64,000 bases of DNA from NCBI RefSeq assembly GCF_001439635.1, contig NZ_LMBZ01000014.1:81051-145050 (forward strand), written 5' to 3'. Shown piece after piece: positions 51,757-59,924 of this stretch; positions within the stretch are counted from its first letter, which is position 1, and the number at the start of each line of letters is the position of its first letter. This DNA comes from Solibacillus cecembensis. GTDB taxonomy: Bacteria > Bacillota > Bacilli > Bacillales_A > Planococcaceae. The position numbers and the translations under genes were made by a program. The notes under the pieces were generated by a model. The model was not told the DNA's origin and did no database searches. It saw only the letters and a program-made list of their open reading frames with translations.

Positions 51757-52109
51757 GGGGACGTTACGGATTCGACAGGGGTGGTTCAAGCTCTGGTCGC
51801 GCGTCGGAGGTCTCGTCTTCGTCATCAACGGAAGTTATATTATAACTGGCAAACAACAAAACTTAGCTTTCGCAGCGTAAGCTCGTAAGCGCTCGGCCTC
51901 TGCATCGCCCATGTGCAGTACGTCGGGCCCAACTTTAGTGGGATACGATTGCTGGTACCACCTGAGTCAGTAATAAGAGATTTCCAGGTTAGCGACCTAG
52001 ACGCCTGTTTGTCGGCATAAAGGCTCGCGAATCGCAAATGGACAAACTACACGCGTAGAAGCCGGCGTATTGGAGCTTCTGGACGCGGGTTCGACTCCCG
52101 CCGTCTCCA
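51757..52109 (+). ncRNA. ssrA: transfer-messenger RNA (tmRNA)
   Basis: The 5' GGGGACGTTACGGATTCGAC and 3' GGGTTCGACTCCCGCCGTCTCC form the Ala-tRNA-like half; the 7-bp acceptor stem includes one G-U. The tag ORF resumes at GGC (51848) and ends TAA (51878-51880), encoding GKQQNLAFAA, so the added tag is AGKQQNLAFAA. CCA is not encoded: the discriminator A52109 is followed by TAC. The last 29 bases of the gene are part of the left attachment repeat of the inserted element. Confidence 0.95.
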
Positions 52110-52137
52110 TACAAAATTGGCTACAAACGTAGTCATA
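52081..52137 (+). repeat. attL: ssrA 3' end repeat plus conserved downstream hairpin
   Basis: 52081-52112 is identical to 63558-63589. After a short variable stretch, GGCTACAAACGTAGTCATA (52119-52137) is also identical to 63597-63615. The first part rebuilds the functional tmRNA T-arm and acceptor stem. Confidence 0.9.
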
Positions 52138-52274
52138 TCAACGATTTAAGAGCTAGGGATATTGAACGGGAGTTGAACTCTTGGGCAATATCCCTTTTCT
52201 TATCCCTATGGAAAAATGACATATATGAGCTTGTTCTTAGACCTTCTAATCATAATGATTGGGAGGTTTTTTCT

Positions 52275-53252
52275 ATGTCTAATAGGAAACGTAAGCATGG
52301 TATTTTTGCTGTGAACGGTGATTTAGTTGCATTGTCTAGTAACAAAGAGGAGGTGCAAAAAGGTTGTATGCCAATAAGCGCGGCACTTGATACGATATTC
52401 AACCAAATGCGTATAGGTGGGAATAGACCGCGCACTATTGAGAGCTACGAATACATTATTAATCAATTTGTAGATGTTTGTCAGATTAACTATGTAGAGG
52501 AAATTGACCTCGATAAGCTATATCACTACCTTGATGTTCTAAAGGTAAAGCCTGCTACTAAGCTAATTCGCTTGAAATCAATTAAGGCTGTTCTAAGTAA
52601 GTTTTATAACAATGGTTGGATTAAAGACCGTTTTTGGAGCAACATTCAAATCAAGATTGATAAGGAAGTGAAGAAGGGCGCGAAGGAATCTGATATAGAT
52701 AAGCTTCTTCAATTGATAGACCAAACAACGTTCATCGGCTTTAGGGATGCTTGTGCAATCACGTTGATGTACAAGACAGGTATTCGTATTCGTACGTTAG
52801 GAGAGCTTAGAGAGCGCCATATTGACCTTGAGAAACTATGTCTGAATCTTGATGGCTCAACACTAAAAAATCATAAGTTTTTAAAGCTACCGATAGATGA
52901 AGAATTAGCTGAAATGCTGAAAATGTTGATTAAGCTGAATGATGGAATCCGCGCTCATTATGGGATGGACAATAAAAACGTCTTTATAACTCAAAATGGA
53001 TTGGCGATGAATACGAGTAAGTCTTCTAACTGTGCTATTTCAAAGCAATTGAACAAGTATTCGAAGCGATTTGGACTAGAAAACATTAATGCTCATGCCA
53101 TTAGGAGAGCGTATGCCAAGAGATTACACGATAAGGGAGCGAGCATAGCTATCATTTCAAAAGCTCTAGGGCATAGTGATTTGGCTGTCACAACACAATA
53201 TTTAGATTTAGACGTTGAAGAAGTAGCAAAGGATTTGAGGGAGTATCTATAA
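52275..53252 (+). CDS. int: tyrosine recombinase (integrase) of the ssrA element
   Basis: 325-aa phage-type integrase. A SAM-like core-binding domain covers residues about 35-115. The catalytic domain has the first Arg in YKTGIRIRTLGELR, HAIRRAY (H-x-x-R), the second His in ALGHSDL and the nucleophile Tyr in TTQYLDL. The ATG at 52275 follows GGGAGG by 8 nt; the frame from 52173 lacks a good site. Position next to attL is typical, and it should mediate ssrA-site recombination. Confidence 0.93.
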   Translation: MSNRKRKHGIFAVNGDLVALSSNKEEVQKGCMPISAALDTIFNQMRIGGNRPRTIESYEYIINQFVDVCQINYVEEIDLDKLYHYLDVLKVKPATKLIRLKSIKAVLSKFYNNGWIKDRFWSNIQIKIDKEVKKGAKESDIDKLLQLIDQTTFIGFRDACAITLMYKTGIRIRTLGELRERHIDLEKLCLNLDGSTLKNHKFLKLPIDEELAEMLKMLIKLNDGIRAHYGMDNKNVFITQNGLAMNTSKSSNCAISKQLNKYSKRFGLENINAHAIRRAYAKRLHDKGASIAIISKALGHSDLAVTTQYLDLDVEEVAKDLREYL

Positions 53253-53331
53253 AAGAATTGGTCTAACATACTTGGGATTGGTCGCTTGCATAGTTCGTTG
53301 AATCATATAGGGATATAAATGTTAGTGAATA

Positions 53332-53363
53332 GGGAGCTAGAGTATGAGCCTAGCTCCTTTTTG
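53332..53363 (+). terminator. terminator of int
   Basis: GGAGCTAG (53333-53340) pairs with CTAGCTCC (53350-53357), followed by TTTTT. Confidence 0.85.
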
Positions 53364-53523
53364 TTATCACAGTGAAAGAATACAGCTATGTTTTATTCCT
53401 GTTACTATACTTATATATAGCTTACAAAACAACTTAAAGGCGAATTATTTATTAACTCTAAGTGTTGTCTACGCTTAGAATACGAACTATTTACAAATTA
53501 TTATGTTTAATGTTCGTGTTTCG

Positions 53524-53596
53524 TTAGACTTCCTTAGTTTTCGGTGTTATAATAAGTATATGAATCGAATTTGTAGTGCTTAATCTAATAAGCACT
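53524..53596 (+). promoter_or_regulatory. promoter and inverted repeat before the 53628 gene
   Basis: TTAGAC (53524-53529), 18 nt, extended TG-T-TATAAT (-10 at 53548-53553). Downstream an 8-bp inverted repeat AGTGCTTA/TAAGCACT (53575-53582, 53589-53596) could be an operator or a 5'-UTR hairpin. Apart from the int terminator, nothing else is seen in 53253-53627. Confidence 0.55.
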
Positions 53597-53627
53597 TTAA
53601 TATAACTTACTTTAAAGGAGCAATAAC

Positions 53628-53981
53628 ATGGAAAACAATAATTTTTTTACTCCGAAAGATAGCTTTTCGGAACTCGTTCTAGGTTTAGCAAAGGGGAAGC
53701 ATCTTTATGAGCTTAAGAAAGCTAAAGCAAATCTTTTTCTTGAAGAGACATTTGAAAACCGTCTTGATGGCTATTTATTTGATACTTTAGAAGACATTGA
53801 TAAACGTATTGAGGAGATAGAAAAAATGGAGATGGAGGAATTTGTTGATTATTTATTCTACACTATTAAAAGTAATCATCTAGAAAAGATTAATTATGAA
53901 GTGCTATTTGATATGCTCGAAATAATCCTCCCTAAACCTAAATTTTTTGTAGATAGAGGTTATGAGCGTCAGACAGCATAG
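53628..53981 (+). CDS. hypothetical protein upstream of the helicase
   Basis: 117-aa acidic protein, mostly helical by eye, with a charged segment (EDIDKRIEEIEKMEMEEFVDY). AAAGGAG lies 8 nt before the ATG. No family recognised. It shares a transcript with the helicase gene, separated by a hairpin, so the two probably work together. Confidence 0.75.
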   Translation: MENNNFFTPKDSFSELVLGLAKGKHLYELKKAKANLFLEETFENRLDGYLFDTLEDIDKRIEEIEKMEMEEFVDYLFYTIKSNHLEKINYEVLFDMLEIILPKPKFFVDRGYERQTA

Positions 53982-53993
53982 TTAATACATTTA

Positions 53994-54022
53994 GGTGTGG
54001 GTTAATTAATCCACATCTTTTT
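53994..54022 (+). terminator. hairpin/attenuator before the helicase gene
   Basis: GGTGTGG (53994-54000) pairs with CCACATC (54011-54017), extended by TTAATTAA, followed by TTTTT. It would reduce read-through into 54042. Confidence 0.6.
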
Positions 54023-54041
54023 ATTTAGGGGAGAAGTAAAG

Positions 54042-55520
54042 ATGTTGAAGAAAAAAATTTCAGAAGTTATTAGTGAGAATTATAAAAATTGGAACGCAGG
54101 TGATATGGTCAGTATCTCTAGTGGCACAGGAAGTGGTAAAAGCTACTTTGTTCAACATGTCCTTGCTGAATATGCAAAACAACATGGGGAACTTATTCTA
54201 TATCTTGTTCCAAGGATAAAGTTAAAGGAACAAACTGAGGCTATTCTTGAAAAAGAAGGTATAACAAACATCGAGGTTAAGTTATATCAGAATGTTGAAG
54301 CTAAGTGTAATAATCATGGGAATAATAATGATTGGTTAAATGCTTTCAAATATATTGTTTGTGATGAATCGCACTACTTTACCAATGACGCAAGCTTCAA
54401 TGATTATACAGACATTTCATTAGAGCATCTTTTATCTAACTCTCATGCAGTCATACTATTTCTAAGTGCTACAGGTGATACTATTATTAATTATTTGAAG
54501 CGTTTCTATAAAGAAAGAAAATTGATTGAATACCATCTAGAGCAAGACTATAGCTATATAGAAAAGCTTTCAGCCTATCAATCTGACGAGTATCTCTACA
54601 AAGCTATGGATTGGTTACTTGAAAATAATCATAAAGCAATGATTTTTATTCAAAGTGACAGAAAGGCTTATCAAATCTTCAAAAAGTATGAGCAACACGC
54701 TACATTTGTTTGTGGAGTAAAAAGTGATTACGTTGAGTTTGTAGATAAGGCACAGGTTGATACAATTATCAATGAAGAGAAGTTTGATACGCTTTTCTTA
54801 ATCGCAACTTCTGCATTAGATGTAGGTGTGAACATCATAGATTTAGATGTACAGCATGTAATAATTGATATGCTCGATACTGACACATTTCTCCAATGTT
54901 TAGGGAGAAAGCGATTACCCGTTGAAGTTGAGGAAAAGGTTAATGTCATGTTTAGGAACTATACAAATAAACAGTTGGGTGGTTATATATCTAAAGAAGC
55001 TGAAAGAGTTGAATTAGGTAAACTGTTCTATGGAGTCGTCAAATCAACTAAGGGTAAGCATACGCAATTGAGTGATATTTTTTACATTGACGGCACAGGT
55101 ACGGTAAAAGTAAATAACATGAAGTATGTTAAAGCTGCGGTGAATTTAAAAAGATACCAAAAGTATGTACAGAAACCTAGTGGCTATCTTGAAGAAATTA
55201 AATCTCTATTAGGTTATCAGGAAAAGGTATATATTCATGATTACCTCGATGATACTAATGCTAAGCTAGCAATACTAGAAGAAAATATTAATAACAAGTT
55301 TTCTTCTGAGGAAGCCAAAGAACTTGTAAAGCAATTGTCGTTGAAAAATAGTAAGACACAAAAGGTAATAAAGAATATCTCGATAGCTAATAGAGAGATG
55401 GTTACTTTAGGTTATCCTTATGAGTTTGTTGAATCCAAAGAATATATTGTAGATTCTAATGGACAGAAAAAGCAACGTAGAATCTACACTTTATTAAGTA
55501 TGAGACAGAATAGTCTATAA
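54042..55520 (+). CDS. superfamily 2 DEAD/DEAH-like helicase
   Basis: 492-aa ATPase. Motif I GTGSGKS is at residues 30-36, motif Ia-like LYLVPRIKLKEQ, motif II DESH, motif III LSATGD, a motif V-like TSALDVGVNI, and motif VI QCLGRKR. The C-terminal 150 residues are unassigned. Similar helicase-like proteins occur on plasmids and integrative elements and may act in replication. The large inverted repeat directly downstream would fit a replication module. An ATG start follows GGGGAG. Confidence 0.85.
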   Translation: MLKKKISEVISENYKNWNAGDMVSISSGTGSGKSYFVQHVLAEYAKQHGELILYLVPRIKLKEQTEAILEKEGITNIEVKLYQNVEAKCNNHGNNNDWLNAFKYIVCDESHYFTNDASFNDYTDISLEHLLSNSHAVILFLSATGDTIINYLKRFYKERKLIEYHLEQDYSYIEKLSAYQSDEYLYKAMDWLLENNHKAMIFIQSDRKAYQIFKKYEQHATFVCGVKSDYVEFVDKAQVDTIINEEKFDTLFLIATSALDVGVNIIDLDVQHVIIDMLDTDTFLQCLGRKRLPVEVEEKVNVMFRNYTNKQLGGYISKEAERVELGKLFYGVVKSTKGKHTQLSDIFYIDGTGTVKVNNMKYVKAAVNLKRYQKYVQKPSGYLEEIKSLLGYQEKVYIHDYLDDTNAKLAILEENINNKFSSEEAKELVKQLSLKNSKTQKVIKNISIANREMVTLGYPYEFVESKEYIVDSNGQKKQRRIYTLLSMRQNSL

Positions 55521-56082
55521 GCTATATATAGCCTTGCGACTGTTTTGTCTTATTAAGAAAATAGTATTTATAGAAACCGTTTTTGCTTCGAAGAAGTGAA
55601 AACGAACAAATGTTAAGTTCGCCATTGTTTAACATGAGCGGAGGGAGCTGTAAGGCGACCAAAGCCATGTTTAACAATGCTAACTTGACATGCGTTAGGA
55701 AAAAGTGCAAGGAGCAAAGCGACTAGAACGTTAAAAGGCTTAATAGTTAAATGTCTAATTTATGATTCCTTCTAGTGTATCGTTTTTTTGATGTGCTTAT
55801 TGGTTTGTTCTATCTTAATCACAAACCCAAAATTAAGAGTTAAACACATGAGCTATTAGTTTTTGTTATACGAGAAAGGTACATATTATTATGTTATTTT
55901 TATAGTTCCTTATAACTATATTATATCATGAATATTTCATTATTATCAGACTGTTAATTATCTAATTATGGTGTTAGTTTTATTTCAAGACGAATACTAG
56001 GAGGGATAGAGACGGAGAATCAAACAAGGTGTGGAAACGAGAAAGAAGACTCAAATCGAAGAAAGAAGGTAGGTGGATTAAC
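55521..56082. other. non-coding region with a large inverted repeat (possible origin)
   Basis: Two imperfect 27-bp arms at 55610-55636 and 55666-55692 share ATGT.AAGTT.GC and ATTGTT.AACATG blocks in inverted order around a 29-nt GC-richer loop. A/T-rich sequence follows (55740-55980). No ORF is convincing. The structure next to a helicase gene suggests a replication origin, oriT or structured RNA. Confidence 0.55.
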
Positions 56083-56370
56083 ATGGAGATACAAGAATTA
56101 TCAATTGTGATATTATGGGAAATACGAGATGTGATTCTTTTTGAACAAGATAAGAATGGCATGATGATGTTCAATGTACAGGATTTAGCAAAGAAGTATA
56201 AAACAAGTGTTGGAAAGATAAAGGCTGCTTTTAACAGGTTGGAAAAGGAAGGGCTTATTGAAGTTTTTCAAATTTCTGATGATAAGAGAATGCTTGGGCT
56301 AATAATGACGGCTCATCCAAGTAGGGATATGGTTATGAAAGAAATTGAAGTGGTAACAAAAAGAAAATAA
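56083..56370 (+). CDS. small winged-helix DNA-binding protein
   Basis: 95-aa protein with a winged HTH: FNVQDLAKKYKTSVGKIKAAFNRLEKEGLIEVFQISDDKRMLGLIM, resembling GntR/MarR-type recognition helices. The ATG at 56083 follows AAGGTAGGTGG; the longer frame from 56029 is less likely. It may regulate the element or bind the adjacent inverted repeat. Confidence 0.78.
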   Translation: MEIQELSIVILWEIRDVILFEQDKNGMMMFNVQDLAKKYKTSVGKIKAAFNRLEKEGLIEVFQISDDKRMLGLIMTAHPSRDMVMKEIEVVTKRK

Positions 56371-56698
56371 TGTGTTAAGAATGCACATGATAACACAGTA
56401 TGTTATTTTCTGTTATATCGAATCAGTGCCATGGGTCGGTTGTAGGGGGCTGAACTATCTTCTTAAAGTGAGAAGGTATCACACTTAAGTTCTGAGGGAC
56501 TAACGTTCAGTCCGTAAATGGTGGTAGAGTAATTGCTCTATCGCTTTTTTCTTTGTGATTAGCTTTAATAGGTTGATAGAACTCTGTCATTGAGGAAATC
56601 ATTTCTTCAGTAGCAGAAATCAATTAGTATTTTCGCAGGAGATGCGATGAGGTCTATCATCTCAACTTTGAGTTAGCATACACATTCATGCACGTTAA
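56371..56698. other. hairpin-rich non-coding region
   Basis: Short inverted repeats are packed together: ATCTTCTT/GAGAAGGT (about 56457-56476), GGGACT/AGTCC (about 56496-56513) and a stem GTAGAG/CTCTAT followed by a T run (about 56523-56551). It could be a structured or antisense RNA with its terminator. No ORF recognised. Confidence 0.4.
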
Positions 56699-56893
56699 CC
56701 GAAGCAGCTCTTAGAAGTTTTTAACGAGCCTGTAGCACCTATAAGCGTTGGAAGTGGAGCAGAGGAAGGTTGGTGGAACATCTACAGAGTCTTCTATGAA
56801 GCTATAGAAATGAATGTGAGGCTAGAGGAAAAGGACTTATGGCATGTGAAATACATAAGCCCTAGACTATCCAACTATCTAACTAATTTATAA
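56699..56893 (+). pseudogene. gene fragment (LLEVFNEPV family), 3' part
   Basis: An open frame without a start codon encodes about 64 residues: QLLEVFNEPVAPISVG, then GWWNIYRVFYEAIEMN and a C-terminal ISPRLSNYLTNL, ending TAA at 56891-56893. It overlaps the 3' end of the convergent TIR gene. A related N-terminal segment recurs at 57805-57888. Family not recognised. Confidence 0.5.
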
Positions 56894-57669
56894 TCTATTT
56901 CATATCCACTAGCATCCATTTCATCGGCTAGTTGGGTTTTCCATGCACCACTTTCGTATTTAACATAGACAACACCTGAAATATCGTTAGGTAATTCAAG
57001 GTCTTCACCTTTATGTAATGCGACTACATTAGAACGACCTAGTTTAGCGATAAAGAAACCATGTTCAAAAACAACATTTTGTCTTGCCCTACTGCGAAGC
57101 TGTGCAGATGTTTTTGATTTTCCTTCATCACATGGAGTGTATAGAACGATAGCAAAACCTACATCGGAGTTTTTCTCTATTTTCTCAATGATTGTATTAC
57201 CTGCATTAGCTTGCTCATGAAGTATTACAGCTTCAAGACCTAATCTTTCTACAAATCGAGCAACTTCGGTTTTTAATTCGTTGTCATGACCATGTACTAT
57301 GAATACTTTGTTGTTTCTTGTAGGTTCAGCTACTTCGATAGATGGAGTCTGAGCTGAGGGTAGAAGATATTCATCTAATTCTATTTCTTTTAAAGCTCCA
57401 TTTAAAACACTTAACATAGAAGTTTTTCCACTTTGAAAGCTCCTTATATATAAAGAAGTATTATCTCTACCCATATTTAGAGCTATAGGGTAGAAATTTA
57501 CCCTATTGAACTTTTGGACATGGTTAGAGCGTTTACCAAAGATTTTAGTAAGAATTACTTCTCCTGTAGCTTCGAAATCTGAAAGGTTAGATGAACCACT
57601 TTGATAATCCATGTTGCTCATCTCTTCGATTAAATTATTTATTAGTTCACTTTTCTTGTAAAAGTCCAT
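56875..57669 (-). CDS. TIR-like nucleotide-binding protein (CAP12/Pycsar-type TIR domain)
   Basis: 264-aa protein. Residues about 1-115 are an unassigned N-terminal domain. Residues about 118-250 match the predicted nucleotide-binding TIR-like family: NNKVFIVHGHDNELKTEVAR, LHEQANAGNTIIEKIEKNSD (candidate catalytic Glu), FAIVLYTPCDEG and QNVVFEHGFFIAKLGR. TIR domains of this type cleave NAD+ or respond to cyclic nucleotides in anti-phage systems. No cyclase gene is seen nearby. It is divergent from nothing obvious and lies among gene remnants in the ssrA element, an accessory context that fits defence cargo. Confidence 0.85.
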   Translation of the reverse strand: MDFYKKSELINNLIEEMSNMDYQSGSSNLSDFEATGEVILTKIFGKRSNHVQKFNRVNFYPIALNMGRDNTSLYIRSFQSGKTSMLSVLNGALKEIELDEYLLPSAQTPSIEVAEPTRNNKVFIVHGHDNELKTEVARFVERLGLEAVILHEQANAGNTIIEKIEKNSDVGFAIVLYTPCDEGKSKTSAQLRSRARQNVVFEHGFFIAKLGRSNVVALHKGEDLELPNDISGVVYVKYESGAWKTQLADEMDASGYEIDYKLVR

Positions 57670-57804
57670 TTTGATTTAACCTCATTTCTACTTTTTTCTA
57701 TATCGAATAAATTCTCTATATACCTTAGAAATAATAACATAGTAAAGAATGAGTTGGTAGCGGAATGGAAAATGTGTAACAAATGAGATTGACTGTTACA
57801 AGCT
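57670..57804. other. upstream region of the TIR gene
   Basis: A/T-rich sequence that presumably holds the minus-strand TIR promoter; no clear hexamer pair was identified. Confidence 0.3.
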
Positions 57805-57888
57805 ATGAGTAGCAAGCTCTTAGAGGCATTTAGCGAGCCTGTGAGTGTTGAAGGTAGAGTGGGGAAATCAATGTTACAGGTTGTCTGA
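57805..57888 (+). pseudogene. short fragment related to 56699-56893
   Basis: 27 codons from ATG: MSSKLLEAFSEPVSVEG..., ending TGA. KLLEAFSEPVSV corresponds to QLLEVFNEPVAPISV at 56705-56752, and the DNA is clearly alike (GCTCTTAGA, GCGAGCCTGT). Two decayed copies thus flank the TIR gene. Confidence 0.45.
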
Positions 57889-57937
57889 TTGTTGCTACAG
57901 AGCTGTAAGTTAGCATAAAAAGGAATTGCATATATGA

Positions 57938-58153
57938 GATTCAATCAAGAAATGGAGAGGGAAGAACCCTGCTAAGGAGAAGAAGCAACTAAAGGCAACT
58001 GTAAAGGAGCATAGAGAGCCATTAGCTGATATGTATTTGGAGAATTGTGAAGCACTGTTTGAGGTGTTCAATAATGTCACTATGATGACCGATGCAGAAA
58101 CAGATTCTATATGGCTTGAACAGTTTGATAACATTCAACAGTTAGCCATCTAA
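57938..58153 (+). pseudogene. probable 5'-truncated gene, 71 codons
   Basis: Open frame after a TGA at 57935: IKKWRGKNPAKEKKQL..., a helical middle (ADMYLENCEALFEVFNNV) and TMMTDAETDSIWLEQFDNIQ, stop at 58151. Composition looks coding, but there is no start codon or Shine-Dalgarno until an internal ATG. I do not recognise it. Confidence 0.45.
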
Positions 58154-58189
58154 TATAAAACAAAACTAACAGACTAGGAGAAATTTAAT

Positions 58190-58411
58190 ATGAGAATGTA
58201 TGATGTAATTATGATGCACCCAAAGTATAAAAAAGAGGTGCTAATCAAGTTCGGCTTTGGTCAGATTAGTCCATTAGAGGTAGAAAGATTCTTTAGACAT
58301 AGTTACCCTACGACTAATAAGCAGTACAAAGAGAATTTGAAGTATGTGAATGAGCTAATTGATGAAGGGACAATCGTAGTTTCAATTAAAGCAGAAAACC
58401 ACTACTCGTGA
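58190..58411 (+). CDS. small hypothetical protein
   Basis: 73-aa basic protein (MYDVIMMHPKYKKEVLIKFGF..., EVERFFRHSYPTTNKQYKENL), probably helical. TAGGAG lies 10 nt upstream of the ATG. No family recognised. Directly after its stop, another frame continues with coding-like residues (58386-58488), so it may be a frameshifted or rearranged gene. Confidence 0.65.
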   Translation: MRMYDVIMMHPKYKKEVLIKFGFGQISPLEVERFFRHSYPTTNKQYKENLKYVNELIDEGTIVVSIKAENHYS

Positions 58412-58488
58412 GGAGCGTTCAGCTATCTTAGACTTTACTATGGATAATATTGATACCATGTTGAGTAACATTGAAAAAGAGAAGTAGG
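58386..58488 (+). pseudogene. coding-like tail fragment
   Basis: A different frame from the preceding gene reads TTREERSAILDFTMDNIDTM and LSNIEKEK before TAG at 58486. It has no upstream start (TAG just before). Likely the tail of a gene lost by rearrangement. Confidence 0.4.
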
Positions 58489-58514
58489 ATTTGCTTGATA
58501 GACTGTAATAAGAA

Positions 58515-58543
58515 AAGGCACATCGCTAAGGTGTGATGTGCCT
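58515..58543. terminator. hairpin terminator for the DUF1508 gene
   Basis: AGGCACATC (58516-58524) pairs with GATGTGCCT (58535-58543). The A-run at 58512-58515 gives the T-tract on the minus strand. Confidence 0.65.
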
Positions 58544-58597
58544 CTCTTATGTACCAAAAGTGGTTGAATTAGACTAAATTATTGGTAATAACTTAAA

Positions 58598-58798
58598 TTA
58601 AGTAATATCAACAACATCTGCAATTGGAGCATTTGTGATTACCGAACTAATCCCATTTTGACAACTTTGTTTAGTTGTATAAGTTTCGCTTTGTGCGATA
58701 ACCTGACCATTTGGAGCTTTGAGAACAAAATAAAATTGTCCATCTTTACTCTTTGAAATTACAAATCTAGGTTTTGAAATTGAATTGTTTAAAAACAT
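58598..58798 (-). CDS. DUF1508 (YegP-like) domain protein
   Basis: 66-aa protein: RFVISKSKDGQFYFVLKAPNGQVIAQSETY, then SCQNGISSVITNAP, the single-copy YegP/DUF1508 fold. Function is not established for the family. AAAGGAGG lies 7 nt before the ATG, and an extended -10 (TGATATAAT, 58831-58839 minus) is 33 nt further up, so it is transcribed alone. Confidence 0.85.
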   Translation of the reverse strand: MFLNNSISKPRFVISKSKDGQFYFVLKAPNGQVIAQSETYTTKQSCQNGISSVITNAPIADVVDIT

Positions 58799-58830
58799 AG
58801 TGCAAACCTCCTTTCTCTATAACTGTAACT

Positions 58831-58839
58831 ATTATATCA
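58831..58839 (-). promoter_or_regulatory. extended -10 promoter of the DUF1508 gene
   Basis: On the minus strand TG-A-TATAAT; the -35 is weak, as usual for extended -10 promoters. Confidence 0.55.
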
Positions 58840-59198
58840 CGTTTTTACATTAATTGGATGGTAGGTGAACCTCTTAATTACTTCATTACAATAACAATCA
58901 ACTATAAGCCTATGGGATAAGCAAAAAAGACTCAATCTACAGCTCGAGAGCTACCAAAACTTTATCGTATCGTAAATCGGCAACAATGAACTTTATGTGA
59001 ACCACAATTAGTCATCTATAATTGTTCAAATAAATAACGAGTTCTGTGGGTCTTGGATTACTCATAATCGATAATGGCAACGATACTCACTGAAGTAAAC
59101 CTCTAGCTATTTGCCAAACAGCTCTCAACGCAATTGAGATGACCAACTATCCGTATGTTCATTTCTCGATGCGTCTAAGAGCATTGTAAAGTATAGCA
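58840..59198. other. gene-free region
   Basis: About 360 bp with only short inverted repeats (for example around 59128-59145). No coding or regulatory feature is recognised. Confidence 0.4.
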
Positions 59199-59924
59199 TT
59201 ACTTAATAGGCAGTTTATCAAAGAGTGGTAGTAAGTATTCTTTTACAGCTGTTCCAATGGTAATTAAAGAGCTTGTCTTCCCTAAGACATCACCAACACG
59301 AGGATAAATGATATCGTCTTGGTTTTCATCAATAATGGATTTGTTTATAGATATAGAGCCGATTGTTTGTTCGAGAGCTTTTTTCAATGCTTCTTCACCA
59401 AAAAATCTATATTTATAAAGAGCATCCCTAATGTTGATTAAATTATTCATTAAAATATCTTGAACATCTTTAGGTAGTAGTGATTCTGAAATGCTATAAA
59501 TTAAATCGTTTATTTCACCAAGAATTTCGTCAACTTTTTCGTTATCTACTTTGCTCTCGTTCAAAACGGAGTTAGAGTCAATTAATTCACCGATAAAGTA
59601 TAAAGAAGATAAAGTTTCACTATCTAATGATTCAAAGAAATCGTTCATTGTTCCATTGAAATTAATACTGAAGATAGCTTTTTCTATATTCTTTAAGTAC
59701 TGTATATTTCTAGGTATATTTAATCGCTCGTTCGTTTCAACTAATTTTAAAGTCTCTTTATATAATTCTATCATTCCATTGATATTTTGATGAAGAGCAA
59801 CATTGTCTTCTTGATTAACCTTAAAGACTTGTGACCAAGCATATTTGTAGAGATGTCGTTCGTCTGAGATAGCGTAAGCTTTTTCTAAAATGGAATGAAG
59901 TCTTGAAGCAGGATTTTCTAACAT
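59199..59924 (-). CDS. hypothetical helical protein
   Basis: 241-aa protein, acidic and almost fully helical by eye. It starts MLENPASRLHSILEKAY and ends with a hydrophobic segment SSLITIGTAVKEYLLPLFDKL that may insert in or touch the membrane. AAGGG is 9 nt before the ATG at 59924; GTG 59933 is an alternative. Not recognised. Element cargo, transcribed against the resolvase. Confidence 0.75.
   Translation of the reverse strand: MLENPASRLHSILEKAYAISDERHLYKYAWSQVFKVNQEDNVALHQNINGMIELYKETLKLVETNERLNIPRNIQYLKNIEKAIFSINFNGTMNDFFESLDSETLSSLYFIGELIDSNSVLNESKVDNEKVDEILGEINDLIYSISESLLPKDVQDILMNNLINIRDALYKYRFFGEEALKKALEQTIGSISINKSIIDENQDDIIYPRVGDVLGKTSSLITIGTAVKEYLLPLFDKLPIK

Noticed and set aside
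51561..51845. 94-aa ORF running into the tmRNA gene
   Set aside because: It overlaps ssrA, ends inside it and has no ribosome site.
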